64,000 bases of DNA from Hydrogenophilus sp. (lineage in GTDB: Bacteria > Pseudomonadota > Gammaproteobacteria > Burkholderiales > Rhodocyclaceae): positions 29,201 to 93,200 of the forward strand of contig JAOAEZ010000006.1 of NCBI GenBank assembly GCA_026416515.1, written 5' to 3'. Positions 8,839 through 17,689 of the stretch are shown one piece after another (position 1 is the stretch's first letter; each line of letters begins with the position of its first letter). Made by a program: the position numbers and the translations under genes. The notes beneath the pieces are model-generated. The model was not told the origin of the DNA, made no database searches, and saw nothing but the letters and a program-made list of their open reading frames with translations.

Positions 8839-10143
8839 TCACTGCCGCTCCAAAATTGCCGCAAAGAAGCCGTCGGTTCCATGCACATGAGGAAAGAGCC
8901 GAAGGGCCTCTGACCGTCCGCCTACTGGAACGGGTCCGTTTACAAATGGTGCCCCGCTCTCCTCCTCGCGCCACTCCCCTGTCACCACCTCATGTGGCAC
9001 CCATCGAAAATCGCCCCGCCGTGCCAAAAAACGCGCCACCACCCCATCGTTCTCCTCTGGCAACACCGAACAAGTCACATAAACCAACCGTCCGCCCGGT
9101 CGTACCAACACGGCTGCTGCCGAGAGGATCTCCTCCTGCTCCCTCACCAATAGTGCTAAATCCTCCTCCCGCCACCGCCACTTAAAATCGGGGTTCCGTC
9201 GTAACGTCCCTGTCCCCGAGCAGGGGACATCGACCAACACACGGTCAACCTTTCCCTCCAAACGGGAAAGCACCCCCTTAGAATTCCCGACCACTACCGG
9301 CTGCACATTGCTCACCCCTGCCCGTGCCAAGCGCGGTCGCAATGCGGCCAAGCGCTTTGCCGAACGATCGGCCGCAAAGATCTGCCCGCTGTTAGCCATC
9401 GCTGCCGCCAGCAACAACGTCTTTCCTCCTGCCCCAGCACAAAAATCGACCACCCACTCTCTCCGTCGCGGTGCCACCAACAGTGCAGACAACTGGCTCC
9501 CCTCATCCTGCACCTCCACCGCTCCAGACACATAAAGCGGATGGTGAAACAACGGCATTCGCATCCCCAACCGAACGCCGACGGGCGACCAGCGGGTAGG
9601 GCGTGCCGCCATCCCCTCTGCTGTGAACCTCGCCAAAACCCCGCTCCGCTCCATCTTCAACGTATTGACTCGCAAATCGAACGGCGCCTCCCTCAACATC
9701 GCCTCGGCGATCGCCTGGGCCTCCTTCTCCCCATACGCCTCCCTCCACCTCCTCCACAACCAATCGGGAAGGCTCCACCGCTCCGCCTCACTCAACGAGC
9801 GCTTCGCTCCTGCCAGCTTTTGCGCTGCCAACCACTCCTCCTCCCCCGGGCGCAACCACCGTTCCAGGGCCCTCACCGACCCCCCCTGCATCCCCACCCA
9901 CCACGCCAGCACCAACGCTCGCGGCTCTGACGACTCGGCCCACACCGACAACCGTCGCCAATGGCGCAAAATCTGGTAGTACCCTTCCCGCACCCATCCT
10001 CGATCGCGCTGTCCCAACCGAGAAAACCCCCGCAACGTCGCTGTCAACACCCGATCGGCGGCCTCTCCCCCTCGCTGCCACTCCTGCAGCGCAGCCTCTA
10101 AAGCAGTCGCCCGCAACACCGTCGCGCCCTCGAACGCTTCCAC
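8839..10143 (-). CDS. rsmB: RsmB-type 16S rRNA m5C methyltransferase
   Basis: NOL1/NOP2/Sun-family RNA (cytosine-5) methyltransferase of 434 aa. The N-terminal 170 residues form a NusB/RsmB-like helical RNA-binding region. The SAM domain follows with VDFCAGAGGKTLLLA, then motif IV with the first cysteine (LVDVPCSGTGTLRRNPD) and motif VI with the catalytic cysteine (VYVTCSVLPEENDGV). It probably methylates C967 of 16S rRNA or an equivalent site. The start is a GTG; no better ATG keeps the N-terminal helices. It follows the DUF3108-like gene by 22 bases, the common betaproteobacterial order purN-DUF3108-rsmB. RsmF is less likely given the NusB-like N-terminus. Confidence 0.88.
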   Translation of the reverse strand: MEAFEGATVLRATALEAALQEWQRGGEAADRVLTATLRGFSRLGQRDRGWVREGYYQILRHWRRLSVWAESSEPRALVLAWWVGMQGGSVRALERWLRPGEEEWLAAQKLAGAKRSLSEAERWSLPDWLWRRWREAYGEKEAQAIAEAMLREAPFDLRVNTLKMERSGVLARFTAEGMAARPTRWSPVGVRLGMRMPLFHHPLYVSGAVEVQDEGSQLSALLVAPRRREWVVDFCAGAGGKTLLLAAAMANSGQIFAADRSAKRLAALRPRLARAGVSNVQPVVVGNSKGVLSRLEGKVDRVLVDVPCSGTGTLRRNPDFKWRWREEDLALLVREQEEILSAAAVLVRPGGRLVYVTCSVLPEENDGVVARFLARRGDFRWVPHEVVTGEWREEESGAPFVNGPVPVGGRSEALRLFPHVHGTDGFFAAILERQ

Positions 10144-10165
10144 TCCCGATTTCCCGATCTCTATC

Positions 10166-10906
10166 CTATCCCCTTACCTCTCTCTCCTCTGGCAACCCCC
10201 GCAACCGGTAGGTCGCTGTTCCCTCCTCTTTTGCGGTCACTGTCACCACCAATGGAATTGCCCCTGTTCCACCCACGCGCCACCCCGTCCACAGCCGCCA
10301 CTCCCCATCGGCTGTTTGTGCCTCGATACGTTCTGCCTTCACCTCTGCTCCGCTCTCCAACTGCACCGCTGTCGCCGGCAACAGCGCAAACGTCACCTCC
10401 TTGATGCCCTTAGTCCCCAGCAACGTCAGCCCCCCCCTCCTTCTGCCCAACCCTTGCTGCTCCGCCAGGCTCCACAACAAACACACAAAATCGACCGCCT
10501 CGGTCGGTGCCGGGTAGCGGTAATCTCTCCCCTTACGCGAAACCACCACCCACTCTCCCTCGCGGACCAACGTCTCTGGTGCTCGCCCGGGGCGCTCCCG
10601 CACCGACCGTTCTGTTCGCCACACCCCCCCTATTCGTCTTCCCTCGCTCCTCCGCACCTCTGAAAAATCGCTGACCCACCCCACCACCCCGCTCGTTCTC
10701 GTCTCCAACACCACTTGAAATCCTCCCTCGGATCCCACCTCCCAACGCAACACCGCCTCTGCCACCCTTACCCCTCGCTCTACTCCAAAGGCCAGGTTTC
10801 CCCGTTGGGGCGGTCGCCACTCCTCCGCTCCTCGAAATTCTCCCGCAAAGGAAGCGGTGGCGATCCCTGCGGCAACCCGCAGAAAATCTCGTCGGCTCTG
10901 CTCCAC
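10166..10906 (-). CDS. Tat-exported DUF3108-like periplasmic protein
   Basis: About 246 aa. The N-terminus MEQSRRDFLRVAAGIATA contains a twin-arginine motif (SRRDFLR) followed by a hydrophobic stretch, so export by the Tat system is predicted. The mature part is beta-rich with the spacing of DUF3108 proteins: an N-terminal VAEAVLRWEV strand, the TSGVVGWVSDFSE region and a C-terminal repeat-like half. I chose the GTG at 10906 because GGAGGA lies nine bases upstream; a GTG at 10915, overlapping the purN stop, is possible. Position between purN and rsmB also supports DUF3108. Function is unknown; the typical family member is a lipid- or polysaccharide-related periplasmic protein. A Tat signal is not something I expect for this family, so the signal type deserves checking. 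Confidence 0.6.
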   Translation of the reverse strand: MEQSRRDFLRVAAGIATASFAGEFRGAEEWRPPQRGNLAFGVERGVRVAEAVLRWEVGSEGGFQVVLETRTSGVVGWVSDFSEVRRSEGRRIGGVWRTERSVRERPGRAPETLVREGEWVVVSRKGRDYRYPAPTEAVDFVCLLWSLAEQQGLGRRRGGLTLLGTKGIKEVTFALLPATAVQLESGAEVKAERIEAQTADGEWRLWTGWRVGGTGAIPLVVTVTAKEEGTATYRLRGLPEEREVRG

Positions 10907-10911
10907 CCTCC

Positions 10912-11556
10912 TCACTCCTCCAATGCCGGCACAAACCAAACCCGATCCTCGACCCTCCCCCCGACCACCTCCACGCCTCCCCCGCCCCTCCAGCGCAATC
11001 GCCCCTCCACAAACCACCGCACCGCCTGCGGGTAAATTCGATGCTCTACCCGCAGCACTCGAGCCGCCAACGTCTCGGCTGTATCCTTTGGCAACACCGG
11101 CACCACTCCCTGGATCACGATCGGTCCGCCATCCACCTCTGGGGTCACGAAATGGACCGTTGCCCCATGCACTCGGCACCCTGCCGCCAACGCTCGGGCA
11201 TGGGTATTGAGCCCCGGGAATGCCGGCAACAACGACGGATGGATATTTAACATCCGTCCCTCATAATATCGGACAAACTCCTCTCCCAACACCCGCATAA
11301 ACCCCGCTAACACCACTAAATCGGGGTTAAATCTCTCCACCGTTGCATGGAGCGCCTCCTCAAATGCCTCTCGCGTCTCGAATGTCCGATGATCCACCAC
11401 CGCCGTCTCGATTCCCACCGAACGGGCAAATGCCAATCCCTTTGCCTCCGGGCGGTTGCTCACCACCCCTACAAACGCCGCCCCTGGGATTCTCGCCTCC
11501 ACCAACGCCTGTAAATTACTTCCTCGCCCTGAAATCAGGGTCACCACTCGTTTCAT
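10912..11556 (-). CDS. purN: Phosphoribosylglycinamide formyltransferase
   Basis: Transfers a formyl group from 10-formyltetrahydrofolate to GAR in step three of purine synthesis. The 214-aa protein shows the substrate-phosphate loop ISGRGSNLQAL near the N-terminus, the folate-binding LAGFMRVLGEEF, the catalytic NIHPSLLPAFPGLNTH and the DGGPIVIQG strand. I chose the ATG at 11556, preceded by AAGAGG; a GTG one codon earlier is possible. The gene is divergent from mutL across a short promoter region. The C-terminal tail beyond residue 190 is unusually Gly/Val/Arg-rich, as in other minus-strand proteins here. Confidence 0.95.
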   Translation of the reverse strand: MKRVVTLISGRGSNLQALVEARIPGAAFVGVVSNRPEAKGLAFARSVGIETAVVDHRTFETREAFEEALHATVERFNPDLVVLAGFMRVLGEEFVRYYEGRMLNIHPSLLPAFPGLNTHARALAAGCRVHGATVHFVTPEVDGGPIVIQGVVPVLPKDTAETLAARVLRVEHRIYPQAVRWFVEGRLRWRGGGGVEVVGGRVEDRVWFVPALEE

Positions 11557-11573
11557 CACCTCTCTTTCCCCGT

Positions 11574-11591
11574 TACAATCTCATCATTGTA
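11574..11591. promoter_or_regulatory. Back-to-back TACAAT -10 boxes of the purN/mutL divergent promoters
   Basis: The segment reads TACAAT-N6-ATTGTA, a perfect 6-base inverted repeat. Read rightward, TACAAT is a plausible -10 box for mutL about 50 bases upstream of its ATG. Read leftward, the mirror TACAAT is a -10 box for purN about 30 bases before its ATG. No convincing -35 boxes are visible on either side, so this is an inferred shared promoter or a small operator. Confidence 0.35.
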
Positions 11592-11629
11592 CGACAACTG
11601 TGCTCCCTTCCCCGCGCCCCTTTGCTCCC

Positions 11630-13375
11630 ATGCCCATTCGACTCCTTCCCGACCACCTGATCAACCAAATTGCCGCCGGTGAAGTCGTCGAGCGACCTGC
11701 CTCGATCGTCAAAGAGCTCATCGACAACAGCCTAGACGCCGGGGCGCACCAGATCGTCGTTCACCTCACCGCGGGCGGGATCGAGCGAATCATCGTTCGC
11801 GACGACGGCTGTGGGATTCCCCCTGACGAACTTCCCCTCGCCGTAGCCCGGCACGCCACCAGCAAAATCGCCACCCCCGAAGACCTCACCCGCATCACCA
11901 CCCTCGGCTTTCGTGGTGAAGCCCTTGCGGCGATCGCTGCGGTCGCCCACCTTATCCTCTCCTCTCGGCTTTCCACTGCTCCGCACGGTGTTCAATTCGA
12001 CGCCGCCACTGGCCAACGGTCTCCTATCGCCATCCCCCCCGGCACCGAAATCACCGTCGAGAGCCTCTTTGCGGCCCTCCCCGCTCGGCGCAAATTCCTT
12101 CGCACCCCGGCCACCGAAGCGCAACACGCGGTAGAAACCGTCCGCCGTCTCGCCCTCGCCTACCCGGAGGTCGCCTGGCACCTCACCCACAACGGCCGCA
12201 CTCTCTGGCGTCTCCCCCCTCAAACCGCCGACGATCGCCTCTGCGCCCTCTACCCCATCGACCCCAACCGATGGCGCTCCATTGCCCACGAAACTCCCCT
12301 AGCCGCCCTCACCGGCTGGATCCTACTTCCCTCTGCCGCCACCTCCCGTCCGCTCCTTCAGCACCTCTACGTCAACCGGCGTCCCATCCGCGACCGTCTT
12401 CTCACCCAAGCCATCAAACACGCCACGGCTGACCTTCTCCCTACCGGAGCGCAACCCGCCTACTGTCTCTTTCTCACCATCGACCCAACGCATGTTGACG
12501 TCAATGTCCACCCCAGCAAAAGCGAAGTTCGTTTCCGCGAACCCGACGCCATCTTTCACCTTGTCAAAACAGCCCTTACCCGCGCCCTTGCCCCTACTCT
12601 TCCCTCCCCTGCCCCCCTTAGCGGCCGATCGATCGCCGAATCCCCCTCCCCCTATACCCTCTCTGCCCCCCCCCTCTCTGCACCCCTCCCCTCCTCGTCC
12701 CCCGGTCCCTCCCTTCATCCTCTCGCCCCTTCTTCCCCTTCACCCTCTTCTACGGGCGTCCCCCCCTCTTTTACCTCTCTTCTCTCTGACCCTCCCTCCC
12801 TCGGCACCCCTATCGCCGAGCTCGACGGCATCTACTGCATCGCCCGCAACGCCGACGGCCTAGTCATCGTCGACATCCACGCCGCCCATGAACGCATCCT
12901 CTACGAACGTCTCAAAAAAGCGTGGGACGGTCTCTCCCTTCCTCGGCAACCTCTTCTCCAACCCCTCACCCTTACCCTCTCGGCCGAGCAAATGGCCACC
13001 TTTCACCAACACCAACAAACCCTCGCCGCCCTCGGTCTCGAAACCACTCCCCTTGGCCCGCACACCATCGCCCTCCGCACCCATCCCCCCTTCGTCGCGG
13101 TCGCTCACCTCGCCGACCTCCTCGCCGCCCTTCTCGACGAACTCGCCCACGCCCCGGCCGCCCATGCCATTCAAGCATACCGGGACGCCCTTCTTGCTCG
13201 TCTCGCCTGCCACGCGGCGGTGCGCGCAGGCCACCCGCTCACTCTCCCCGAAATGGCGCAGCTCCTCCGTGACCTCGAAGCCACCGAACGCGGCGGTCAA
13301 TGCAACCACGGCCGTCCCACCTATCTCCAAATCCCCCGCCGCGACCTCGACCGCCACTTCCGCCGCGGCCGTTAA
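11630..13375 (+). CDS. mutL: DNA mismatch repair protein MutL (endonuclease-competent type)
   Basis: Couples MutS mismatch recognition to strand incision. I start it at MPIRLLPDHLINQIAAGEVV (581 aa), the conserved MutL N-terminus; further upstream the frame is not MutL-like. The GHKL ATPase motifs are DNSLDAG, DDGCGIPP and TLGFRGEALAAIAAV. After a Pro/Ser-rich linker (about residues 320-390) comes the C-terminal dimerisation domain, with DIHAAHERILYE, the metal-binding endonuclease motif (DxHAxxExxxxE). It also has an ACHAAVR-type cysteine and CNHGRP. E. coli MutL lacks this motif; Neisseria-type MutL has it. This MutL should therefore nick DNA itself, independent of MutH. No ribosome site is obvious in the C/T-rich leader. 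Confidence 0.95.
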   Translation: MPIRLLPDHLINQIAAGEVVERPASIVKELIDNSLDAGAHQIVVHLTAGGIERIIVRDDGCGIPPDELPLAVARHATSKIATPEDLTRITTLGFRGEALAAIAAVAHLILSSRLSTAPHGVQFDAATGQRSPIAIPPGTEITVESLFAALPARRKFLRTPATEAQHAVETVRRLALAYPEVAWHLTHNGRTLWRLPPQTADDRLCALYPIDPNRWRSIAHETPLAALTGWILLPSAATSRPLLQHLYVNRRPIRDRLLTQAIKHATADLLPTGAQPAYCLFLTIDPTHVDVNVHPSKSEVRFREPDAIFHLVKTALTRALAPTLPSPAPLSGRSIAESPSPYTLSAPPLSAPLPSSSPGPSLHPLAPSSPSPSSTGVPPSFTSLLSDPPSLGTPIAELDGIYCIARNADGLVIVDIHAAHERILYERLKKAWDGLSLPRQPLLQPLTLTLSAEQMATFHQHQQTLAALGLETTPLGPHTIALRTHPPFVAVAHLADLLAALLDELAHAPAAHAIQAYRDALLARLACHAAVRAGHPLTLPEMAQLLRDLEATERGGQCNHGRPTYLQIPRRDLDRHFRRGR

Positions 13376-13435
13376 GTCGCACGGCTTCCCCCTCTCCCGG
13401 CCTTAAAACCATTATTTACGGTACAATTACAAATT

Positions 13436-15430
13436 ATGCCAGTGCTCCTTTTTATCCTGGGTCTCCTCTCTCTATTCCCTATCGCCAAGGCAAGCGAGGA
13501 TCCGTTTCGTTTTGTAGTCTTCGCCTACGACGCCCCCGAACGGGTCGAGCGTGAATTTCGCCCCATCCTCCAGGAGCTCTCTCTCGCCCTCAGCGCCCCC
13601 GTCGAACTCGCCATCCTCTCCATGGACGAAATCGAAGCCGCGCTCGCCGCCCGCCGCGTAGACCTCCTCCTCACCAACCCTACCCACTTCTTCACCCTGA
13701 GAGCCACCTACGCGCTCCCATCGCCCCACGCCACCCTCGTTCGCATCGACAACGGTCGCCTCGTCGACCAGCTCGCCGGCGTCATCCTCGCCCGCCGCGG
13801 TCAAGCCCCGCAACACCTCACCGACCTCGAAGGCAAGACCATCCTCATCCCCGAAAAGCGTTTTCTCGGCGGCTACCAAGCGCAAGCCTACGAACTTTAC
13901 CAAGCCGGCGTCGACATCAACGCGATCACCTGGCGCGAAGTCGGCTCGCACCTCGAAGTCTTTCGCCGTCTCGCCGCTGGCGAAGGCGACTACGGCTTTA
14001 TCCGCTCCGGTCTCTGGGAGCGCTACCAACAACTCTACCCGGAGCTCGCCGAACGCCTCGAAATCATCTTCGAAAAGAAGCACCCGGACTTCCCCTTTCG
14101 CGCCAGCACCCGTCTCTACCCCGAATGGCCCCTCGTGATCCTCCCTCATGTCTCGGACGACGACGCCTATCGCATCCTCACCCACCTTCTCGCCCTCCAC
14201 CTCCGCGTCAAAGCCTATCGCCCTGAGGATTTTCTCCGCGCTGGAATCGCCGGCTTCGTCCGCGCCCGCGACTACGAGCCCGTCCGCCTTATCGCCCGCG
14301 CGATGCGCGAACCCCCCTTTGTCGTCGCCGAGTTTGACTGGCTCGACATCTGGCACAAACACCATGAGTGGATCATCGCCACCCTTCTCCTTGCCCTTCT
14401 CCTTGCGGCCGCCCTTCTGGTTCTCCTCTATCTCCACTTCCGCCTCCGCAATGCCCACCGCTACATCGCCCGGCAAGCCGCCGAGACCAAAACCCTCCTC
14501 GACACTCTAGCCGACGGTATCCTCGTCCAGCGCTGCCGCGACGATGTCATCGAATACGCCAACCCCGCTGCCCTCTCGCTCCTCGGCTACACCCTCTCCG
14601 AACTTCGAAGCCTCACTGCGCAGATGGGTACCCACAACCTCCTTCACCCCACCTACCCAGACGGTACCCCTTACCCTCCATCTGCCTGTCCCATCCACCA
14701 AAGCTGTCACGACCTCCAGATCCGCCACACCGAATCGTGGTTCTACACCAAAAAAGGCACCCTCGTTCCCATCTTCCTCGGCGTCGCTCCCGTCACCCTC
14801 GCCTCCGGCGAAGCGGGCGTCGTCAGCGTCATCACCGACCTTCGCGAACGCAAACGCCTTGAAGCCGAACTCCACTTTGCCGCCACCCACGACCCCCTCA
14901 CTAAACTCCTCAATCGGCGCGGCTTCGAAATCATCTGCGCTCAAGAAGCGGCCCGTCTTCACCGCAGCGGCAAAGCCGCCGCCCTTGCTCTTCTCGACCT
15001 TGATCGCTTCAAACGCCTCAACGACACCTACGGCCACGCTGCCGGCGACGCTGTCCTCGAACGGTTCGCTGAAATTCTCCGTCAATCTCTTCGCACCACC
15101 GACTTCATCGTCCGCTGGGGAGGGGAAGAGATCCTCGTCCTCATGCCGGAAACGCCCCTCGACGCCGCTGTTCAAGCCATCGCCCGTTGTCTCGACTCCT
15201 GGTCCAAAGAGAGCTGGTCCTTCCCCCCCCCGCCGCTCACCGGTTTTACCTTCTCGGCCGGGATTGCCCTCTGGGAAGTGGGAAACTCCTTTGACGTTGT
15301 CCTCAGGGCGGCCGACGACGCTCTCTACCGAGCCAAAGCCGCCGGTCGCAACCGCATCGAAACGGCGTCCTCTGGAACTCCTCTCCCCTCTTCCCCCTCC
15401 AATTTTTCATTACAACCTCTATCACCTTAA
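13436..15430 (+). CDS. Membrane diguanylate cyclase with PhnD-like periplasmic sensor and PAS domain
   Basis: 664-aa sensor enzyme. A signal peptide (MPVLLFILGLLSLFPIAKA) is followed by a periplasmic phosphonate/phosphate-binding PhnD-like domain at about residues 22-290, with the LLTNPTHFFTLR segment. A transmembrane helix at about 309-333 and a PAS domain at about 345-470 precede a GGDEF domain at about 485-650. The active site reads GGEEI rather than GGEEF, and an RxxD inhibitory site (RTTD) lies five residues before it. It probably converts binding of a small ligand, perhaps an oxyanion, into cyclic di-GMP. It lies 60 bases after mutL and 14 bases before the oxidoreductase gene, with a PhoX phosphatase next. 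A phosphorus-related signal is tempting but unproven. Confidence 0.85.
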   Translation: MPVLLFILGLLSLFPIAKASEDPFRFVVFAYDAPERVEREFRPILQELSLALSAPVELAILSMDEIEAALAARRVDLLLTNPTHFFTLRATYALPSPHATLVRIDNGRLVDQLAGVILARRGQAPQHLTDLEGKTILIPEKRFLGGYQAQAYELYQAGVDINAITWREVGSHLEVFRRLAAGEGDYGFIRSGLWERYQQLYPELAERLEIIFEKKHPDFPFRASTRLYPEWPLVILPHVSDDDAYRILTHLLALHLRVKAYRPEDFLRAGIAGFVRARDYEPVRLIARAMREPPFVVAEFDWLDIWHKHHEWIIATLLLALLLAAALLVLLYLHFRLRNAHRYIARQAAETKTLLDTLADGILVQRCRDDVIEYANPAALSLLGYTLSELRSLTAQMGTHNLLHPTYPDGTPYPPSACPIHQSCHDLQIRHTESWFYTKKGTLVPIFLGVAPVTLASGEAGVVSVITDLRERKRLEAELHFAATHDPLTKLLNRRGFEIICAQEAARLHRSGKAAALALLDLDRFKRLNDTYGHAAGDAVLERFAEILRQSLRTTDFIVRWGGEEILVLMPETPLDAAVQAIARCLDSWSKESWSFPPPPLTGFTFSAGIALWEVGNSFDVVLRAADDALYRAKAAGRNRIETASSGTPLPSSPSNFSLQPLSP

Positions 15431-15444
15431 CCTCTCCCCCAACG

Positions 15445-17499
15445 ATGACCGCTGCTGCCCAATCGACCTCTACTACCGTTCCCTGGCTCCCCCCTCTCAC
15501 CCTCACTATCGACCTCACCACCGCCCAAACCACCCTCACTGCCCATCCCCCTGGCACCATCACTGGCCCCATCGAACACGGCTGGCGTACCTATCAACAA
15601 CACGGTCCCGCCGCCTTCACCCTGGGGGTAGGCCGCCTTGCCGACTCCCCCCTCGCCGGCACCCGCCGTCTCTTCGTCTGTGGCTACAGCCACGCCTGGG
15701 AAAGCTTCTACATCTCCTCCCTTGGGGGGGCGGGGTACATCTTCAAGCACCTCGGCATTCCCTGGGTCACTCTCCTCGGGCGCGCTCCCCAACCCGCTCT
15801 GCTCCTCCTCCTCCACAACGGAACCCAACCCACCGCCCATCTTCACCCCTTCCCCGACCACCTCGACCTCTGGCGTCGCGGCTACCCCCACCCCTCCACT
15901 GGCGAACCCCTCGCCGGTGCCTTCGCCATTCAACAAGCCCTCCTCGACCGTTACGGCAACCTCTACCCCGAAAAGCACATCCGCATTCTCGCCGTCGGTC
16001 CGGCGGCCGCCTACACCTGGGAAGGAGCCATCCTCTCCAACCCTGTCGAAAAGCGCGCCATCACCCCCGTCACCGACCTCTGCGGTCGGGGCGGGATGGG
16101 CTCCACCCTCTACCGCGACTTCAACATCGTCGCGATCCTCTTCGGCGGCCACTGGCAACCCGCTCTTAAAGAGACCACCAAAACGTACGACCCCGACTTT
16201 CAAGAGCGTTTCGGCGACCGTTTCGTCAAAGTCGAACAGCGCGCCACCCTCAAATACTCCCTTGACCCCAAAACCGGAACGGGCGGTACCTTTGGCTCTA
16301 ACTACGCCGCGATGGGCGACAAGCTCCTCTCCTTCAACTATCAAAGCGTCTTTGCCCCCAAAGCCCAACGTCTCCAACAACAGCACTCCTTCATTCTCGG
16401 TCACTTCTGGAAACAATTTCAAGAAGAGACGATCCTCCCCAAAAACTTCGAACACTGCGGTGAGCCCTGCTCCGTCGCCTGCAAAAAGATGCGTGGCCCC
16501 TACAAAAAGGACTACGAACCCTACCACACCCTCGGCCCGCAAATTGGCATCTTCGACCAACGCGCGGCGGAGCGTCTTAACGCTCACGCTGACGCGATGG
16601 GCTTTGACGCCATTCAACTCGGGGGGCTTCTCGCCTGGCTCTTCGAAGCGATCGCGGTGGGCGACCTTGACCCCCAAGAACTCGGTCTCCCTCCCCGCAC
16701 CCACCTCCGTTTTCCCGGTTTCACTGCTGACCCCACGTGCTTTGATCTCACCCTTGACAGCGCCGCCAATGCCGACTACGCGATCGCTGCGATCGACGCC
16801 ATCCTCTGGGATCAACGAGCAGCCCCTCTTCGCGACGGCATTCGGGTAGCCGCGCACACCCTCAACCAACGCCACCCCACCACTCGCCCCGGCGACCGTG
16901 CGGTCTATCTCGCCCATGGTGAGCGCGGCTCGATGGTTCCCAACCAATACTTCGTAATGGGCATGTTCAGCCCCATGCCGATCATGGGCAAATACTACGT
17001 TTTCTACGGCCCCGACCTTCTCTCTCCTGAAGAGCTCGGTCGCTGGAACGTCGCCCGCATGATCGGCGAACTCCTCTCCGACAACGCGGGGATGTGTCGT
17101 TTTCACCGTCAGTGGGGCGAAGCGATCATCGGCGAGCTTCTCGCTCGCCATCGGGAACTTCCCCCGAACTACCGCGCCCGGGTCACCCGTCTTGCTGCCG
17201 AAATCTTTGCCGCCGAAGAAGCCGCCAGTCGTTTCTGGGAAACTCCGCGGATGATCGAACTCTTTGCCCACTACTGGCGCTGGCAACGAGAAAATGGTGT
17301 CGACCTCACCCCAGTTGCCGCCTTTTTTGCTCCTGAAGCCCAACCGGGTGAAACCACCGCGGCCACCATCGACCGTCTTCTTGCAGCCAATGACTTCGAC
17401 CGCTGGCGGCAGATCGCTGAGCGCTACTGGAACATCGTCCGCGAAGCGCAAAAAGCAGCCATCGCCGAAGCCCTTGCTCAATGCTCTTCCTCCTCTTAG
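15445..17499 (+). CDS. Aldehyde ferredoxin oxidoreductase-family tungsto/molybdopterin enzyme
   Basis: 684-aa member of the AOR family, which holds a bis-pterin tungsten (or molybdenum) centre and a [4Fe-4S] cluster. The pterin-domain hallmarks are GGAGYIFKHLGIPW and CGRGGMGSTLYRDFNIVAILFG. Cluster cysteines are CGEPCSVAC near residue 350, with a distant fourth cysteine in DNAGMCRFHR near residue 550. The first two are spaced CxxxC rather than the CxxC of archaeal AORs. Length is about 70 aa above classic AORs. No ferredoxin, hydrogenase-like or pterin-synthesis gene is adjacent, so the electron partner is unknown. Possible roles are aldehyde or carboxylic-acid interconversion. The leader is C/T-rich without a clear ribosome site. 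Confidence 0.82.
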   Translation: MTAAAQSTSTTVPWLPPLTLTIDLTTAQTTLTAHPPGTITGPIEHGWRTYQQHGPAAFTLGVGRLADSPLAGTRRLFVCGYSHAWESFYISSLGGAGYIFKHLGIPWVTLLGRAPQPALLLLLHNGTQPTAHLHPFPDHLDLWRRGYPHPSTGEPLAGAFAIQQALLDRYGNLYPEKHIRILAVGPAAAYTWEGAILSNPVEKRAITPVTDLCGRGGMGSTLYRDFNIVAILFGGHWQPALKETTKTYDPDFQERFGDRFVKVEQRATLKYSLDPKTGTGGTFGSNYAAMGDKLLSFNYQSVFAPKAQRLQQQHSFILGHFWKQFQEETILPKNFEHCGEPCSVACKKMRGPYKKDYEPYHTLGPQIGIFDQRAAERLNAHADAMGFDAIQLGGLLAWLFEAIAVGDLDPQELGLPPRTHLRFPGFTADPTCFDLTLDSAANADYAIAAIDAILWDQRAAPLRDGIRVAAHTLNQRHPTTRPGDRAVYLAHGERGSMVPNQYFVMGMFSPMPIMGKYYVFYGPDLLSPEELGRWNVARMIGELLSDNAGMCRFHRQWGEAIIGELLARHRELPPNYRARVTRLAAEIFAAEEAASRFWETPRMIELFAHYWRWQRENGVDLTPVAAFFAPEAQPGETTAATIDRLLAANDFDRWRQIAERYWNIVREAQKAAIAEALAQCSSSS

Positions 17500-17689
17500 C
17501 CCATTGAAGCAATCCCTCCCACCGGCGCGAACTCCTCGGTGCTCGGTTTGCGTCCGCAGCGCTTCTCGCCCACACCTAAAGAACCCCCTCTATCGTGCGC
17601 TTGCTGCGCTCTCACCTTTGTGCCATCAAACCGTCACAAAATTTAACTAAGCTATCACCTATCAAACCCTTCCCGTTGGAGAAATCCCG

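Noticed and set aside
14544..16169. 541-codon plus-strand frame spanning the diguanylate cyclase/AOR junction
   Set aside because: Translation is Pro/Ser/Arg/His-rich without motifs and conflicts with two well-supported genes.
15427..17481. 684-codon open frame on the minus strand opposite the AOR-family gene
   Set aside because: It mirrors the oxidoreductase gene almost exactly; its translation is low-complexity Gly/Glu/Val/Phe with no recognisable motif, while the plus-strand frame has clear AOR motifs. It is a high-GC shadow.
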